From the NCBI RefSeq assembly GCF_047496725.1, contig NC_132980.1, forward strand, positions 2,587,001 through 2,651,000: a DNA stretch of 64,000 bases, in the 5' to 3' direction. The DNA is from Anoplolepis gracilipes. Its lineage: Eukaryota > Arthropoda > Insecta > Hymenoptera > Formicidae. Each line of letters begins with the position of its first letter. Position 1 is the stretch's first letter. This document shows, piece by piece, positions 12,294 to 25,300 of this stretch. The notes under the pieces were generated by a model, which did no database searches, was not told the origin of the DNA, and saw only the letters and a list, made by a program, of their open reading frames with translations. The position numbers and the translations under genes were made by a program.

Positions 12294-15244
12294 ATGATCT
12301 GCATCATAACTCAACATTTCAGCCTTAATCGGATCCTCCTACTTGTAATCGGCTTATGGCCTTATCAGCAATCAAAATTCGTTCGACTTCAAACAATCCT
12401 ATTTTTCGGTCTTCTAGTAAGCTTTGTTATATTTCAGTACGTTCATATTTTTGTAAAATATGCACTTTACATCATTGTTAATTATAGCAAATACTCACTT
12501 TTATGCAATTTTTAAATATGATTAAATTATATTGAAATATTGATAATAGAATATATTGCAAGTACTATAGATAATTATTAATGTTTCACTATGTCATTAT
12601 ATATTATTATATATATAAGTAGATTATTGTTTTAATCTGTAAAACTGTAAAGAATCATGATTTCCTTATGCAATATTTTCAATAATATGATTGATTGAAG
12701 TTTACAGCGCTGATAACCACAAAATGTACTTTTGACTTTATCCTCAAAATTTTTTCTACGACAACATTCTTTAGTTTTTATGTAATTAAGTACAACATGT
12801 TTTGAATTAATACAGATCAAGTAAGTTAATTGTTTACCAATTTGTTTATTAATATTAAATTATATTAATATTCCTAATAACTAAATGTTTATTTATGACA
12901 ACCTTTTCTAACTTTTCCAAAACATTAAATATTGTTGTAAATGAAAAATTTGTTGGAGAGAATACAGTATATTTGTAATGAACTTAAAGACGAAAACGAA
13001 ATTGCTCTCATTATAAAATATGGAAATAATGCGAAACATTGTACAGTATATTTAAATGTAAGATTTCTTGCCACTTATTGTTAGTATACATATTATGAAA
13101 TGAAGCAAATTCCAATTGTTATGAAAGTTAAATATTTAGTCTGATTAGCTATTTTTAGTATATATCTATTACTTTTCCACCAGAAAAAATTATAAAGCCT
13201 GCATGTTTACATACATATGTTTATATTGTATTTTTACAATGTATATGTATAATATGTATAACACGTACAATATATATGTATAATATGTTTATTCTTAATT
13301 GTTATTATCCGCTTAAAATAAAACAAAATTTTACAGTTAACAAAGAATCAGAGTAGAAAAGATTCATGAGCAAAATTTGAATTATTATATATAAATAAAA
13401 TATTTCAGAACAGAAAGAAAGCAATTTATATAACTATTTCTTTTAAATGTTTTCAGCGTTTGCTATATGCTGTGTATTCATTGCTATTTTACTGCTTATT
13501 TGATAATAAGATTCTTAATACTGTCTTGCACATAAACGTGTCGCAATTGGATAGTCAGACAATAATCATAACTGAATACTTTATTGACCAGAAAATATAT
13601 TTCTATTTAATTTTTTTATATACAAACACACACAGTTCTTTGTATTGGATCCACTACGTTGACAGCGACGGGAACAATACTCTTAACATGCGTCATACAT
13701 GCTTGTGGATTATTTAAAGTAGCAAGGTAAAAAATAAATTTAATAACAGACATGAAATGTATGCGAAGACTCCAAATAAAATCTTTATTTGTTTGTTTGC
13801 ATTTTTATATTTTTTGTTTGTTTTATATTGTTAATATAATTTTGGAAGAATTATTTTTTTATATTAAACAAATCAATTATAGTTATCGTAGTTATGGAGC
13901 AAGCAATGATACCCAAAATACTTGAAAATATTAACTTGAAGAGTGAGACAATAATTTATAAAAAAATATTTTATGCCGTCGAAATCCATCGCAAGGCTAT
14001 AAAGTTAGTATGCATGCAATAATAGTTACATAGCACTTATAATAACATTTTATTTTTTTTAAAGATACAGCGATTTTTTCTTATCCAATTTTGAAAGCTC
14101 GTTCTTGTTGTTAATAATATTGAGTGTAGGTACTGTGAGCCTAAATATATTTGCAGTAAGTATTTTTCTTTTCGTATTTTAGAAATATTTCAATATGTAT
14201 AAAAAATTATATTCTTCGAATAATGTTTTATTTCTCAAAAAAAAGTTGAATTAGAGTTAGAATTTTTCGAATTAGAATTTTGGATGAGAGGTACAGGGAG
14301 AAAGGCGAAGCACTTTCCCCGCCTACACGTAAAAATCGTGAAAAGACGCACTTTTTCTGACAATAAATAACAAATTCTTATAGAGTACACAAATACTGTC
14401 AAACTTTCAATTAATTATATCTTTTCAATCGATGCCGTTCCTCACTTGATTTTTGCGGAGACTTCTATTTTCTAAGAACTCGGAACAACCTCCCCTTTAA
14501 ATAATTTATATATAAAAATATTATAAAAATAATATATAAAAATTATTAAAAATGTAAATACCAAATTGTAAAATTATAAAATTTTAGAAAAATCTCGATA
14601 TAAAAATTGTTTTTATACTTCTCGTCTATATAATATTTTAGCAGTATATATATCGTATAATTGAACATAAGAAATATGTTAATCACAATTATAATGTTTT
14701 AGATCTTTCGGAATACACTGCTTGGAAATAAGGAAGGATGTTTATTACACCTGATAACACAATTATCATCCTTTCATACTGGTTTGTTGGTAACTATGCC
14801 GGTCAAGAGGTTATAAATTACAGTAATCATGTATATTCCACCATGTAAGAATTTTAGGCGTTGTTAAAAAATTGTATAAATATGAAATATGAATACCTAT
14901 AATATAGTAATATACTACTAACATTAATATATACATTATTTCATAGATACAATGTTTAATGGCACCATTACACACACAGAAAATGATACTTTTTATTTTG
15001 CAAAGAGGCAGTAAAACTTTTGATTTAAATATTGCCGGACTTTTGTACTATCACCAGAGTTTTTCGCCATGGTAAGAATTACCAGATGTAATAAATTGCA
15101 ATATTTACAATATATTTTGCACGTTTATTATCCACGTTTCATAGTGCAATACAAAAGACATATTTCAATATTACAGTTAACAAAAGCATCGATGTCTTAT
15201 TTCACTGTTATATATTCTGTTATATATATACTGTTATATGTTTA
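12294..15244 (+). pseudogene. Odorant receptor copy C, pseudogene
   Basis: Exons by alignment: 12,294-12,437 (MICIITQHF, LLVIGLWPYQQSKF), 12,701-12,820, about 12,946-13,057, 13,457-13,726, 13,883-14,003, 14,065-14,155, 14,703-14,844, 14,947-15,071, 15,177-15,244. Lesions: the G of the first donor is lost; TGA at 12,803-12,805 in place of TGG; acceptor of exon 3 destroyed; frameshifts in exon 4 (near 13,495 and 13,635); frameshift in exon 7 near 14,765; stop and frame loss at the start of exon 8 (about 14,957). Exon 6 is intact. The distribution of lesions shows an old pseudogene. Confidence 0.85.
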
Positions 15245-15342
15245 AGTAATTAAGAGAAAAATTACAATTCAAAATTATTTATTTCTCACAATTTTTTTAA
15301 AATTTTTATAATATAAAACATATATACACATCATGCTGTACG

Positions 15343-16725
15343 TATGTACACGCACCGGCATAAATGGTGTCCGTCGGTAAATGTGTATGTACGTACGTGT
15401 ATGACAACCGAGAGCGTCACATACACATGCAGCGCGTACGTACGTGTCACTTGAAGCGCGGCGGAGTTCATGCAGCGGAGGAGAAAAAAGTGGGAGGCAA
15501 TTCGATGTTGCATCCTTAGCGCAAGCCGCACGATCGAGAGAGAAAGCATGACAAGACGTGATGCCGATTAGTGGTGTCCTGTAGCACTGCCTCACTCACT
15601 CTACGCTTGAATGCAGGAGGAATGAGCGAGAGAGCTATAGGACACCGCGTTGTCTCTATATGCGTCTCGTTCGCTCTCGCGCTTATATCATGCTTTCTTT
15701 TTTATTCTTTCAAGAAACGTGGCTGAACTCTGCGCATCGAATGCCGGCATTCGTAAAATTATAATTATATTATATTAAAATATTAGAAGTTCGGTTTCAC
15801 ATATATCAAAAAAATATGATTATTCTAATTAAATATTAATTTATTTATGATTGCGTATTTTTTTTTCTATTTATGTAAAAAAATTTGCTAAAAAATATAT
15901 ATATACATGTATCATTATGAGTAATTTTGAGATTCACTAGAACAGTAATTGTAAACTTGCATCCGTTTGTAATTAAATTTATAATTACTTATAAATAAAC
16001 GTGTAGAAATGATAATTCGTGATATAAAATATTTTTCGTAATTGTATTATTACAAAACTCAAATTTTAAATTCTCGATAAAAAATTTCTTATGTATAGTT
16101 ATACAGAATTGAATATTATTATACAGGATTCAACACAATTGTGTAAAAATATGTATAATTATTATAGATGACACCGTATAAAACGTTACGTATATTTATA
16201 TATAAATGGATTGATAGCTGCAATTAGAATTATGTATATGTAAGCTTATACATACTTATACACAATGCCTGCAACATTTTATTTATAATTATTAATAATT
16301 ATATATAATCATATATAAAATGGACAAATTTCGTATATAAATTTGTATAATTAGATACGACTATTTTTGTCTGATTATATATACAAATTTTTTACCGGGT
16401 TTATAACACAATATCGATATCTGATCGAATTCATGGTTTGTCACAAATGAACCAACGAGCATTTAACTGTAAATTTACAATACTTATATAAAAATGTAAC
16501 TAATTTAGGGAAGATAACGTTATGCTGCGTAATATTACAAAAATTCAGATATCTTCATAAAAAAGTTTTTTAAATATTAATGATTAAATTATACATATAT
16601 TAATATTAAATATTAATTTAAAGTAAATTAAAAACTCTATTTATTTTCTCTCTTTTTTTATTTATTTCCATAAATACATATATATATATATTTTTACATA
16701 TAATTATATATAAAATATAAAATAA

Positions 16726-16778
<53 letters not shown>

Positions 16779-16831
16779 ATTTATATATAAAAAATATTAT
16801 ATATATATATAATTATATAGAATTATATATA
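15343..16831. repeat. Left arm (about 1.5 kb) of a large inverted repeat
   Basis: Nearly identical, in reverse, to 19,751-21,236. The outer 400 bp are GC-richer (15,400-15,740) and contain the perfect 16-bp palindrome CGAATGCCGGCATTCG (15,738-15,753). The inner part is AT-rich with TA and GA runs. Frames of 72-106 codons occur in mirrored form in both arms, but they have no family match and no start context; I do not call them genes. High arm identity implies recent origin or gene conversion. Confidence 0.8.
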
Positions 16832-17700
16832 CTGTTACGTCCGTGTCAGCTGTGAGGAAATCGATATATCGATCGGTCAAAAGTTTGAAAAAAAAAAAAA
16901 AAAAGTTGTATGGTTTCGAGGGGGCCATAAGATGGTATTATTGGTTTGACCTTGAAAAGTGATTTGAAGGTCACGTAAAGGTCACTTCAAGTTTTTTAAA
17001 TGGAACACCCTATATATTTTTACATATTCTTGTAGCTCATCTCGAGAGCTTTCCAAAACACTTATGACAAAGTATTTTTCATTAAGTATTTTTTGAGTTA
17101 TAAGGCTTCAAAGTTGCAGTATTTTGACATAAAATACAAGATATCTCGTAAAATATTCATTTTTTTATTATTTTACTCTAATACTTTTATACACAGAATA
17201 ACGAGACGAATCAATTGGCATAATTAAAACACATAATTATGTTAAAGTAAAAATCTGAATTTGCAACTACAGTTACACATTTTTACTTTAACATAATTAT
17301 GTGTTTTCTTTACACCAATTGATTCGTCTCATTATTCTGTGCATAAAAGTATTAGAGTAAGATAATAAAAAAATGAATATTTTACGAGATATCTTGTATT
17401 TTATGTCAAAATACTGCAACTTTGAAGCCTTATAACTCAAAAAATACTTAATGAAAAATACTTTGTCATAAGTGTTTTGGAAAGCTCTCGAGATGAGCTA
17501 TAAGAATATGTAAAAATATATAGGGTGTTCCATTTAAAAAACTTGAAGTGACCTTTACGTGACCTTCAAATCACTTTTCAAGGTCAAACCAATAATACCA
17601 TCTTATGGCCCCCTCGAAACCATACAACTTTTTTTTTTTTTTTTCAAACTTTTGACCGATCGATATATCGATTTCCTCACAGCTGACACGGACGTAACAG
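16832..17700. mobile_element. Foldback element FB1 (869 bp, near-perfect palindrome)
   Basis: Begins CTGTTACGTCCGTGTCAGCTG and ends with its exact reverse complement. The two roughly 430-bp arms meet around 17,266 with only a short unmatched centre. No coding capacity. Landmarks: GATCGATATATCGATCGGTC near each end and CTCGAGAGCTTTCCAAAACA inside. The arms share sequence with the palindrome at 26,622-27,500. It sits exactly between the left arm and a partial right arm, so the palindrome extends seamlessly into the flanks. Confidence 0.85.
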
Positions 17701-17945
17701 TATATATAATTCTATATAATTATATATATATATAATATTTTTTTTTATTTTATATTTTATATATAATTATATATAAAAATATATATATGTATTTATGAAA
17801 ATAAAAAAGAAAGAAAATAAATAGAGTTTTTAATTTACTTTAAATTAATATTTAATATTAATATATGTATAATTTAATCATTAATATTTAAAAAAATTTT
17901 ATGATAATATCTAAATTTTTGTAATATTATATATATATATATATA
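17701..17945. repeat. Partial second copy of the right arm
   Basis: The roughly 240 bp after FB1 repeat the start of the right arm at 19,751 (TATATATAATTCTATATAATT onward), with small indels. The copy breaks off in a TA run just before the Tc1-like transposase unit, so the transposase unit is bracketed by two copies of the arm's inner end. Confidence 0.7.
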
Positions 17946-18160
17946 TATATAAATATATATATATAAATAGGTCTTTATATTTGTCTCACTCATACGAACA
18001 ATGCCGTTTCTCTTTTCTTTTTATTTATTCTTTCTTTATTGATGCATTACTAGGAGACCGCGTTTTTCAACTTTTTATTTCCTTTCTATTTTTGTTTTAT
18101 TAAATTATTTATCGTGGTGCCATAGCGAAGAACGCATTAATTATCGCGATAAGTGTTACG

Positions 18161-19192
18161 ATGCCTCAAAACTTGTGTCCTGAGATACGAGGTCGCATCG
18201 TCGGACAGTGGCAGGCCGGAAGAACAGTAGCGGAAATCGCTGCTGCGATTCCGTGCTCTGACAAAACTGTTCGACGATGGATACAACGATTTGCCGATGG
18301 TGGTGATCATGCTTTGCATGATCATCGTCAGCATAATCGTAGGCCTCGTAAAACCAGGGCGGAAGAAGATGAGGCTATCGTTGCCGCAGCAGTTGAGCAG
18401 CCCTTCGGCGCTGTCCAAGAGGCTCTCAACGCGGCAAACGTCCAAGTATCGGATCGGACCGCCCGGCGACGTCTGAACGAAGCTGGGTTACATTGTTACC
18501 GTCCAGCCCACAAAATTCCGCTGACTCCTGTTCATCGGGAGCAGCGCATCGCGTTCGCTTTGGAGAACCTGGTGACGAGCCGTGAGGAGTGGGAGGCTGT
18601 GATCTGGACCGATGAAAAGGTCTTTGTATCATCTGTCGACCGCACACCTCATGTATGGCGACCAAGAGATCAAAGGTTGCATCCGAACCATGTTGTGCCT
18701 CTTCACAAAAGTGGAAGGATTTCGTGTGGAATGTGGGGCTGGATTTCGGGAACTGCAATCGGCGAATTGGTGCAAATTCCCTCGCGGATGAACTCTGCGG
18801 ACTATATTCGCATACTGGAGGATGTTCTTCTTCCTTCAGTACGCGCAATCTATCCCGCAGAGGATGTACCAGTTATCCGGTTAGTGCAGGATAACTCCGG
18901 AGTCCATACTTCACATGAAACACGGGCATGGTTTCGGGATCATCCGGAGATTCAATTGGTCAACTGGCCTGCACGTTCACCAGATCTAAATTTAATCGAA
19001 AATGTCTGGGCACAAATGGTTCAACGATGGGAACCAAGACGGGAGAGGACGGTAGCAGCGTTAGTCAACCATGCGAGAGAAGTCTGGGAAGGGCTTCGGC
19101 ATCGACCAGACTTTCTCGCAAACTTGATTGATTCGATACCAAATCGACTCAATCAAGTTATTGACCGGGACGGATACTGGACAAATTACTAA
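18161..19192 (+). CDS. Tc1/mariner-superfamily transposase, intact ORF
   Basis: A single open frame of 343 codons. Residues about 20-45 form a helix-turn-helix (RTVAEIAAAIPCSDKTVRRW) that binds the terminal repeats, followed by a second HTH-like region to about 115. The catalytic RNase-H-like domain has Asp151 (WTDE), Asp244 (VQDNSGVH) and Glu280 (SPDLNLIENVW), so I count 35 residues between the second Asp and the Glu (DD35E rather than the classic DD34E). It cuts and pastes the element in the nucleus. GC content is higher than the surroundings, as expected for a recent horizontal arrival. ATG at 18,161 is the first in frame. The 3' flank has CCTTTTCAGGGCCAATAAA with a possible poly(A) signal. 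True terminal repeats are not clear. Confidence 0.9.
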   Translation: MPQNLCPEIRGRIVGQWQAGRTVAEIAAAIPCSDKTVRRWIQRFADGGDHALHDHRQHNRRPRKTRAEEDEAIVAAAVEQPFGAVQEALNAANVQVSDRTARRRLNEAGLHCYRPAHKIPLTPVHREQRIAFALENLVTSREEWEAVIWTDEKVFVSSVDRTPHVWRPRDQRLHPNHVVPLHKSGRISCGMWGWISGTAIGELVQIPSRMNSADYIRILEDVLLPSVRAIYPAEDVPVIRLVQDNSGVHTSHETRAWFRDHPEIQLVNWPARSPDLNLIENVWAQMVQRWEPRRERTVAALVNHAREVWEGLRHRPDFLANLIDSIPNRLNQVIDRDGYWTNY

Positions 19193-19270
19193 TGAAATGC
19201 AGCTTCCGCGCTTGTCCCACGATCGGCCCTTTTCAGGGCCAATAAAACTTTCACACCGCGAGGAGAAGCG

Positions 19271-19298
19271 TCTATAGGCGTCTCACTCGTTCGTATAC

Positions 19299-19360
<62 letters not shown>

Positions 19361-19387
19361 GTATACGAACGAGTGAGACGCCTATAG
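19271..19387. repeat. Long hairpin downstream of the transposase
   Basis: A 35-bp arm starting TCTATAGGCGTCTCACTCGT at 19,271 is repeated perfectly in reverse ending near 19,387, with a (TA)n loop. It may be the end of the Tc1-like element joined to an inverted copy of itself. Confidence 0.6.
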
Positions 19388-19418
19388 GACGCGTATACTC
19401 TGTATATATATACAGAGC

Positions 19419-19452
<34 letters not shown>

Positions 19453-19504
19453 GCTCTGTATATATATATATATATATATATAGAGTATATATATATGTAT
19501 ATGC

Positions 19505-19535
<31 letters not shown>

Positions 19536-19536
19536 G

Positions 19537-19587
<51 letters not shown>

Positions 19588-19613
19588 GAGTATATATATA
19601 TATGTATATGCTC

Positions 19614-19645
<32 letters not shown>
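19300..19645. repeat. (TA)n satellite with CTCTGTA interruptions
   Basis: Long TA runs punctuated by GTATATGCTCTGTATATA-type units. The 155-aa minus-strand frame reading IYIYIY is a product of the repeat, not a gene. Confidence 0.85.
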
Positions 19646-19648
<3 letters not shown>

Positions 19649-19750
19649 TTACGTCCGAAAGCAGACTCGTCTTCTTGCGACGCTTGTTTTTTTTCAAACT
19701 TTTGACCGATCGATATATCGATTTCCTCACAGCTGACACGGACGTAACAG
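19646..19750. mobile_element. Internally deleted foldback relic
   Basis: Starts TGTTACGTCCG and ends CGGACGTAACA, the same termini as FB1, but only 105 bp. The right half (CTTTTGACCGATCGATATAT onward) equals the end of FB1; the left part is unrelated. It directly precedes the full right arm. Confidence 0.7.
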
Positions 19751-19805
19751 TATATATAATTCTATATAATTATATATATATATATAATATTTTTTATATA
19801 TAAAT

Positions 19806-19852
<47 letters not shown>

Positions 19853-21236
19853 TTATTTTATATTTTATATATAATTATATGTAAAAATATATATATATAT
19901 GTATTTATGGAAATAAATAAAAAAAGAGAGAAAATAAATAGAGTTTTTAATTTACTTTAAATTAATATTTAATATTAATATATGTATAATTTAATCATTA
20001 ATATTTAAAAAACTTTTTTATGAAGATATCTGAATTTTTGTAATATTACGCAGCATAACGTTATCTTCCCTAAATTAGTTACATTTTTATATAAGTATTG
20101 TAAATTTACAGTTAAATGCTCGTTGGTTCATTTGTGACAAACCATGAATTCGATCAGATATCGATATTGTGTTATAAACCCGGTAAAAAATTTGTATATA
20201 TAATCAGACAAAAATAGTCGTATCTAATTATACAAATTTATATACGAAATTTGTCCATTTTATATATGATTATATATAATTATTAATAATTATAAATAAA
20301 ATGTTGCAGGCATTGTGTATAAGTATGTATAAGCTTACATATACATAATTCTAATTGCAGCTATCAATCCATTTATATATAAATATACGTAACGTTTTAT
20401 ACGGTGTCATCTATAATAATTATACATATTTTTACACAATTGTGTTGAATCCTGTATAATAATATTCAATTCTGTATAACTATACATAAGAAATTTTTTA
20501 TCGAGAATTTAAAATTTGAGTTTTGTAATAATACAATTACGAAAAATATTTTATATCACGAATTATCATTTCTACACGTTTATTTATAAGTAATTATAAA
20601 TTTAATTACAAACGGATGCAAGTTTACAATTACTGTTCTAGTGAATCTCAAAATTACTCATAATGATACATGTATATATATATTTTTTAGCAAATTTTTT
20701 TACATAAATAGAAAAAAAAATACGCAATCATAAATAAATTAATATTTAATTAGAATAATCATATTTTTTTGATATATGTGAAACCGAACTTCTAATATTT
20801 TAATATAATATAATTATAATTTTACGAATGCCGGCATTCGATGCGCAGAGTTCAGCCACGTTTCTTGAAAGAATAAAAAAGAAAGCATGATATAAGCGCG
20901 AGAGCGAACGAGACGCATATAGAGACAACGCGGTGTCCTATAGCTCTCTCGCTCATTCCTCCTGCATCCAAGCGTAGAGTGAGTGAGGCAGTGCTACAGG
21001 ACACCACTAATCGGCATCACGTCTTGTCATGCTTTCTCTCTCGATCGTGCGGCTTGCGCTAAGGATGCAACATCGAATTGCCTCCCACTTTTTTCTCCTC
21101 CGCTGCATGAACTCCGCCGCGCTTCAAGTGACACGTACGTACGCGCTGCATGTGTATGTAACGCTCTCGGTTGTCATACACGTACGTACATACACATTTA
21201 CCGACGGACACCATTTATGCCGGTGCGTGTACATAT
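19751..21236. repeat. Right arm (about 1.5 kb) of the large inverted repeat
   Basis: Reverse complement of 15,343-16,831. It ends near 21,236, where the OR-array intergenic sequence resumes (TCTTAAAA..., as after OR A at 6,458). The whole 15,343-21,236 block is therefore an insertion between OR C and OR D. Confidence 0.8.
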
Positions 21237-21578
21237 GTGTCTTAAAAAAATATAAGATAAAACAAATGACATCTAACACTCTAAAATTAATTTAACAAAT
21301 GTATGCACAATTAACGTATATATTTTTGAACGAATATAATATTAGTTTCTGCTTCAATAGCAGTCAGTGATATATCACGAGAGATCTAATATACATAAAG
21401 AGAATATAGATATAATATAAAATAATATAAAAGCATGTTTTAATTAATAGCAACTATTATTGAGTTTTGTTTATTGTAAGTAAAGAAAGGAATAGACGAT
21501 ACCTTGTACTTTTGACGACAATAGTTTTGTAGCTTTGCCAACATACGTAAGACGGATCAGCTGTTCTTCTGAAAGGAT

Positions 21579-21949
21579 CAGTGAACTCTATGCTATACTG
21601 GATTGGTTAGTCCTTTGTTTAAAAATATGAAAAGCGGGAGGGAAAAAACTGCCATCTCCCTCCTTGTTTAGCAAATTCTGATTAGCCAATGATTTTCTAT
21701 GATCTATTCTACTTTCTAAGTCATATTGTTTATAGTTCATATAATTCTTTATTGCACAATATTGTTACATTGTTAATCTTGTTTTTCTTTTCCATTTTAT
21801 AATTTCTTTGCTATTATACTTATTAGCTGATTGTAGAAGAGATTATTTCTATACATTTGAATAAGCTAATGTTTTTTCCTTCTCGTTCTTCACATTTTCA
21901 AACAAAGGATTAGTCATTCCAGTATAATAGTATAGGATTGAATTCACTG
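21579..21949. mobile_element. hAT-like MITE upstream of OR D
   Basis: Ends CAGTGAACTC / GAATTCACTG with inverted similarity extending about 55 bp (ACTAATCC/TTTGTTT motifs). The homologous upstream region of OR B lacks it. Flanks GAAAGGAT and GGAAAGAT resemble an 8-bp target duplication. No coding. Confidence 0.65.
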
Positions 21950-22021
21950 GGAAAGATAAACTTCTTCCACGAGTGTACACACAAGACTGAGGCATATAAA
22001 ACTGCGTTGCTTGAAAAAAGA

Positions 22022-22080
22022 GCGATTGCGCTTGCGTCGACTTCGATCGAAAAGATACCTGATGAGTGTTTCTCTGTGTG
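22022..22080 (+). promoter_or_regulatory. Conserved upstream block of OR D
   Basis: GCGATTGCGCTTGCGTCGAC, TTCGATCGAAAAGATACCTG and GTTTCTCTGTGTG match the blocks before OR B and OR C. Distance to the OR D start is about 300 bp. Confidence 0.45.
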
Positions 22081-22383
22081 AGATAACACCTGTTGATTTT
22101 CCTTGGGTGTAAAAACGACCATCTATTTGTCTCTTTCCAAGCAAAATGTTAAACTACATGAATATTTCGGTAAGTGTTTTCGTAATAATATTTTGTACAG
22201 TTACATTTATACAAAATTAGAGTATTTACATTAAAATTTACGATATGACTTACTTACAATATGATGTTATGAAAATTATGAATGAAATATTTAATCGATT
22301 ATTTAGAGGGAGTATACCAAGAATGGGTATGCGCATTTTCTAATTTTTCCGCAGTTGTAACGTGTGTTAACGTTTGTGAAGAA

Positions 22384-25300
22384 ATGGTTCGTGTTGAGAA
22401 CAAATATTTTAGGCTAAATCAAATTCTTCTACTTGCAATTGGCTTATGGCCCTACCAACAATCAAAATTCGTTCGACTTCAAGTAATTTTGTTTTTCGGT
22501 GTTCTGACAAGCTTTATTATATTACAGGTATAAATATAAATATTGTTAATATTACTAAATACATATATAATAAATATTATTATATATATAAATTTAATTA
22601 TTATATTTCAAATTTATATTAAATTTATGTTATATATTTAAAATTATTTAATATTGCGAGTGAATATAATTATATTTGTAATTAAGATAACGTAACATAA
22701 TATTACTATGTGTGTATTGTAATTATAAAAAAAGTCTAAAAATTTTAGAAGTTATTGTAGAAAAGTAATTTAGTTTATCTTATAATTTGTAATATGCAAC
22801 TGTAAACAAGCAAGTCATTTCTATAATTTAAATAAATTTATTGATTATAGATTGCAACATTATTCACTATGAAATGCACACCAGATCTTATCATCAAAGC
22901 TTTCGCCTTTATATTATTTTTTATTGCGTTTCTGATTAAATATAACTCGTTTTGGGTTAATATTAAAACTGTAAGTTTTCATTATATTCATCTTTAAATA
23001 AACGTTATTAGGAAAATATTTTATATATTTTTTACTATTGTATATTTACAATATAAGAAGTAATAAAATAATTTTTAACTTAATAGGTAAAACGTTTATT
23101 AGAGCAGTTACAACAAATCTATAATGAGTTGAAAGATGAAAATGAAATTATCATTATAAATAAATACGGATATAATGCAAAATGTTATACAATTAAAATT
23201 ATATGTAAGATAAAATCCATTAATTTATATTATATATTGTCAAGTAAAATAGATTTAGAGATAGATTAAAATTTTCATTAATAATTAAGTAATAAACCAC
23301 TTCGCTGTTTTGCTTACATAGAGATGGATCACACAATTGGGACGAGTTCTAACACGTTCCGTTGAAGAAAAAAAATGATACAGGCAAAGGTTAAATAATA
23401 TAACAAATTTTTTATTTAAAAAAAAAAAATGCAATTACTCTTTTTTTATGCATCGTTGCATTTATGAAAAAAATGAGTCAATAGAAAAACAGACATTGTT
23501 ATACCATTCAACTTTTACCTGTAGCATTCTTTTTATTCATTCTTTTAATCTTTCTTCAACGGAATAAGTGTTAGAACTAATTGCAATTGCATGGATCACC
23601 CTATATATATTCAGGTATCAAATATTATTTATTTGGAATATAAAATATAATATAAAAAGTATATACAGTAAAACAGCAAATACAAGTATATTTTTTCTAC
23701 ATTTTATTTTAATTATTACTGTAAAAAATGGAATACTTGAAAAAACATAAAGCTTTACACAGTCAATTTTTTTTGGAAGAAATTTGACAAAAGAGTGATT
23801 AAATAATTAAATAATTTAAAATATATAATACAAATCTCTATCTCAATATTTAGAATAATTTACAAAATAATAATTTATATGACTACTTTTATAAAATAAT
23901 TCTTATTTATTTTACATTTGTAATTTGTTCCCTCTATTTATTTGCACCTATTGTTCACATATTCTCTGTCTAAATATATAAATTACTATGCTTAAATATG
24001 TAGCAAATTCGTATTTCAGGAAATTATAAAATAACTTATGACTACTTTTTTTAAAACATGCTTAGTAATTACATTGTGCAGTATAGTTGTTGTTTTTTTC
24101 CTATCAATTTGGCCACCTATCCTTGATATTATTCTGCCCATGAACGAATCTCGACCACGTTACGGAATAGAACTCTTAATGAAGAATGTCATTCAAGAAA
24201 AATATTTTTATGTAAACATACTGCACATGACTGCAGCCATTTGTATAGGAGGAATTGCATTTATAGCAACAGGAACGATGCTCATTGTATTTCTCAAGTA
24301 TGCTTGCGGAATGTTTAAAATTGCCAGGTAAGAAAATGCAGAAATGTAAATAATGAAAAATAAATATATACACTACTCAAAAAAAAAAAAAAAAAATAAA
24401 TTTAAAAAAACTATCAATAGCACGTTAAAGTTGTAACTTTAAAACCTTTAAAATATTAAAAAAAATTTTTTTTGTCTATGATGATTTTTCGCCGAACATC
24501 GACATTTAAAAAATATAGGTTTAGTTTCAAAATCATATAATTCGGTAAGGTAAAAAAATCGTAGGATAATTTGAAAAAAGCATTTTGTAAATAAAATGTT
24601 ACATTTTTTTGGCGTTTATGTTACATTTTCCGAAAAAAAAATCTTTTATCGAGCTGCCGAATGTCAAAAATACATAATATGAAAAAAGAAACAGTGTAGC
24701 TTCTTTAAGACACAGAACTAGGAAGATAAGAGAATTTTTTAAAACTACTAATAGCACGTTAAGGTTGAAACTTCAAGCTTCGGATAGTTTTTTAATTTTT
24801 TGTCAACGATTGTGTCAGTGATTTAAAAATAGCCCAATTTTTAGCGTATAAAAAGTTTTTTTTAGTAGTGAATTTTGTATCATAAACAATCTCATATGTT
24901 GTTTCAAACAAATTTAGAGAAATTATGTAAAAAATTATAACAAAAGTATTATTATTTATAGCTATCGCATTGAACAGGCAATGACAATCAACTTTTTTTT
25001 ACAAAATAGCCAGAAGAGTGAAATTATCATGTATAAAAATGTAACTTATGCTGTACTATCCATCAAAAAGCTATGAAGTTGGTATTTATATGTATATAAT
25101 ATAATGATGACGCTAATAAAAAAAGATATAATATACTAAAACTTTTTCAATTTTTATTCAAGTTCTCCTCCAAAGATTAGCAACTAATTACGAGTATAAA
25201 GTTAGTTGCCAATTTTTGATTGAGAAGATACTAAGGTTGAAATTAATGTTGTTCGAACACATGTGTAATTATCGGCTTGCAGAGTTGGGAAAGTTGCTTT

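Noticed and set aside
15275..15595. 106-codon frame, matched by a 90-codon frame at 20,983-21,255
   Set aside because: The peptides are near-identical only because the DNA is an inverted repeat; no family, no upstream signal, and the end of the frame depends on the flank.
19272..19739. 155-codon IYIYIY frame
   Set aside because: Direct product of (TA)n repeats.
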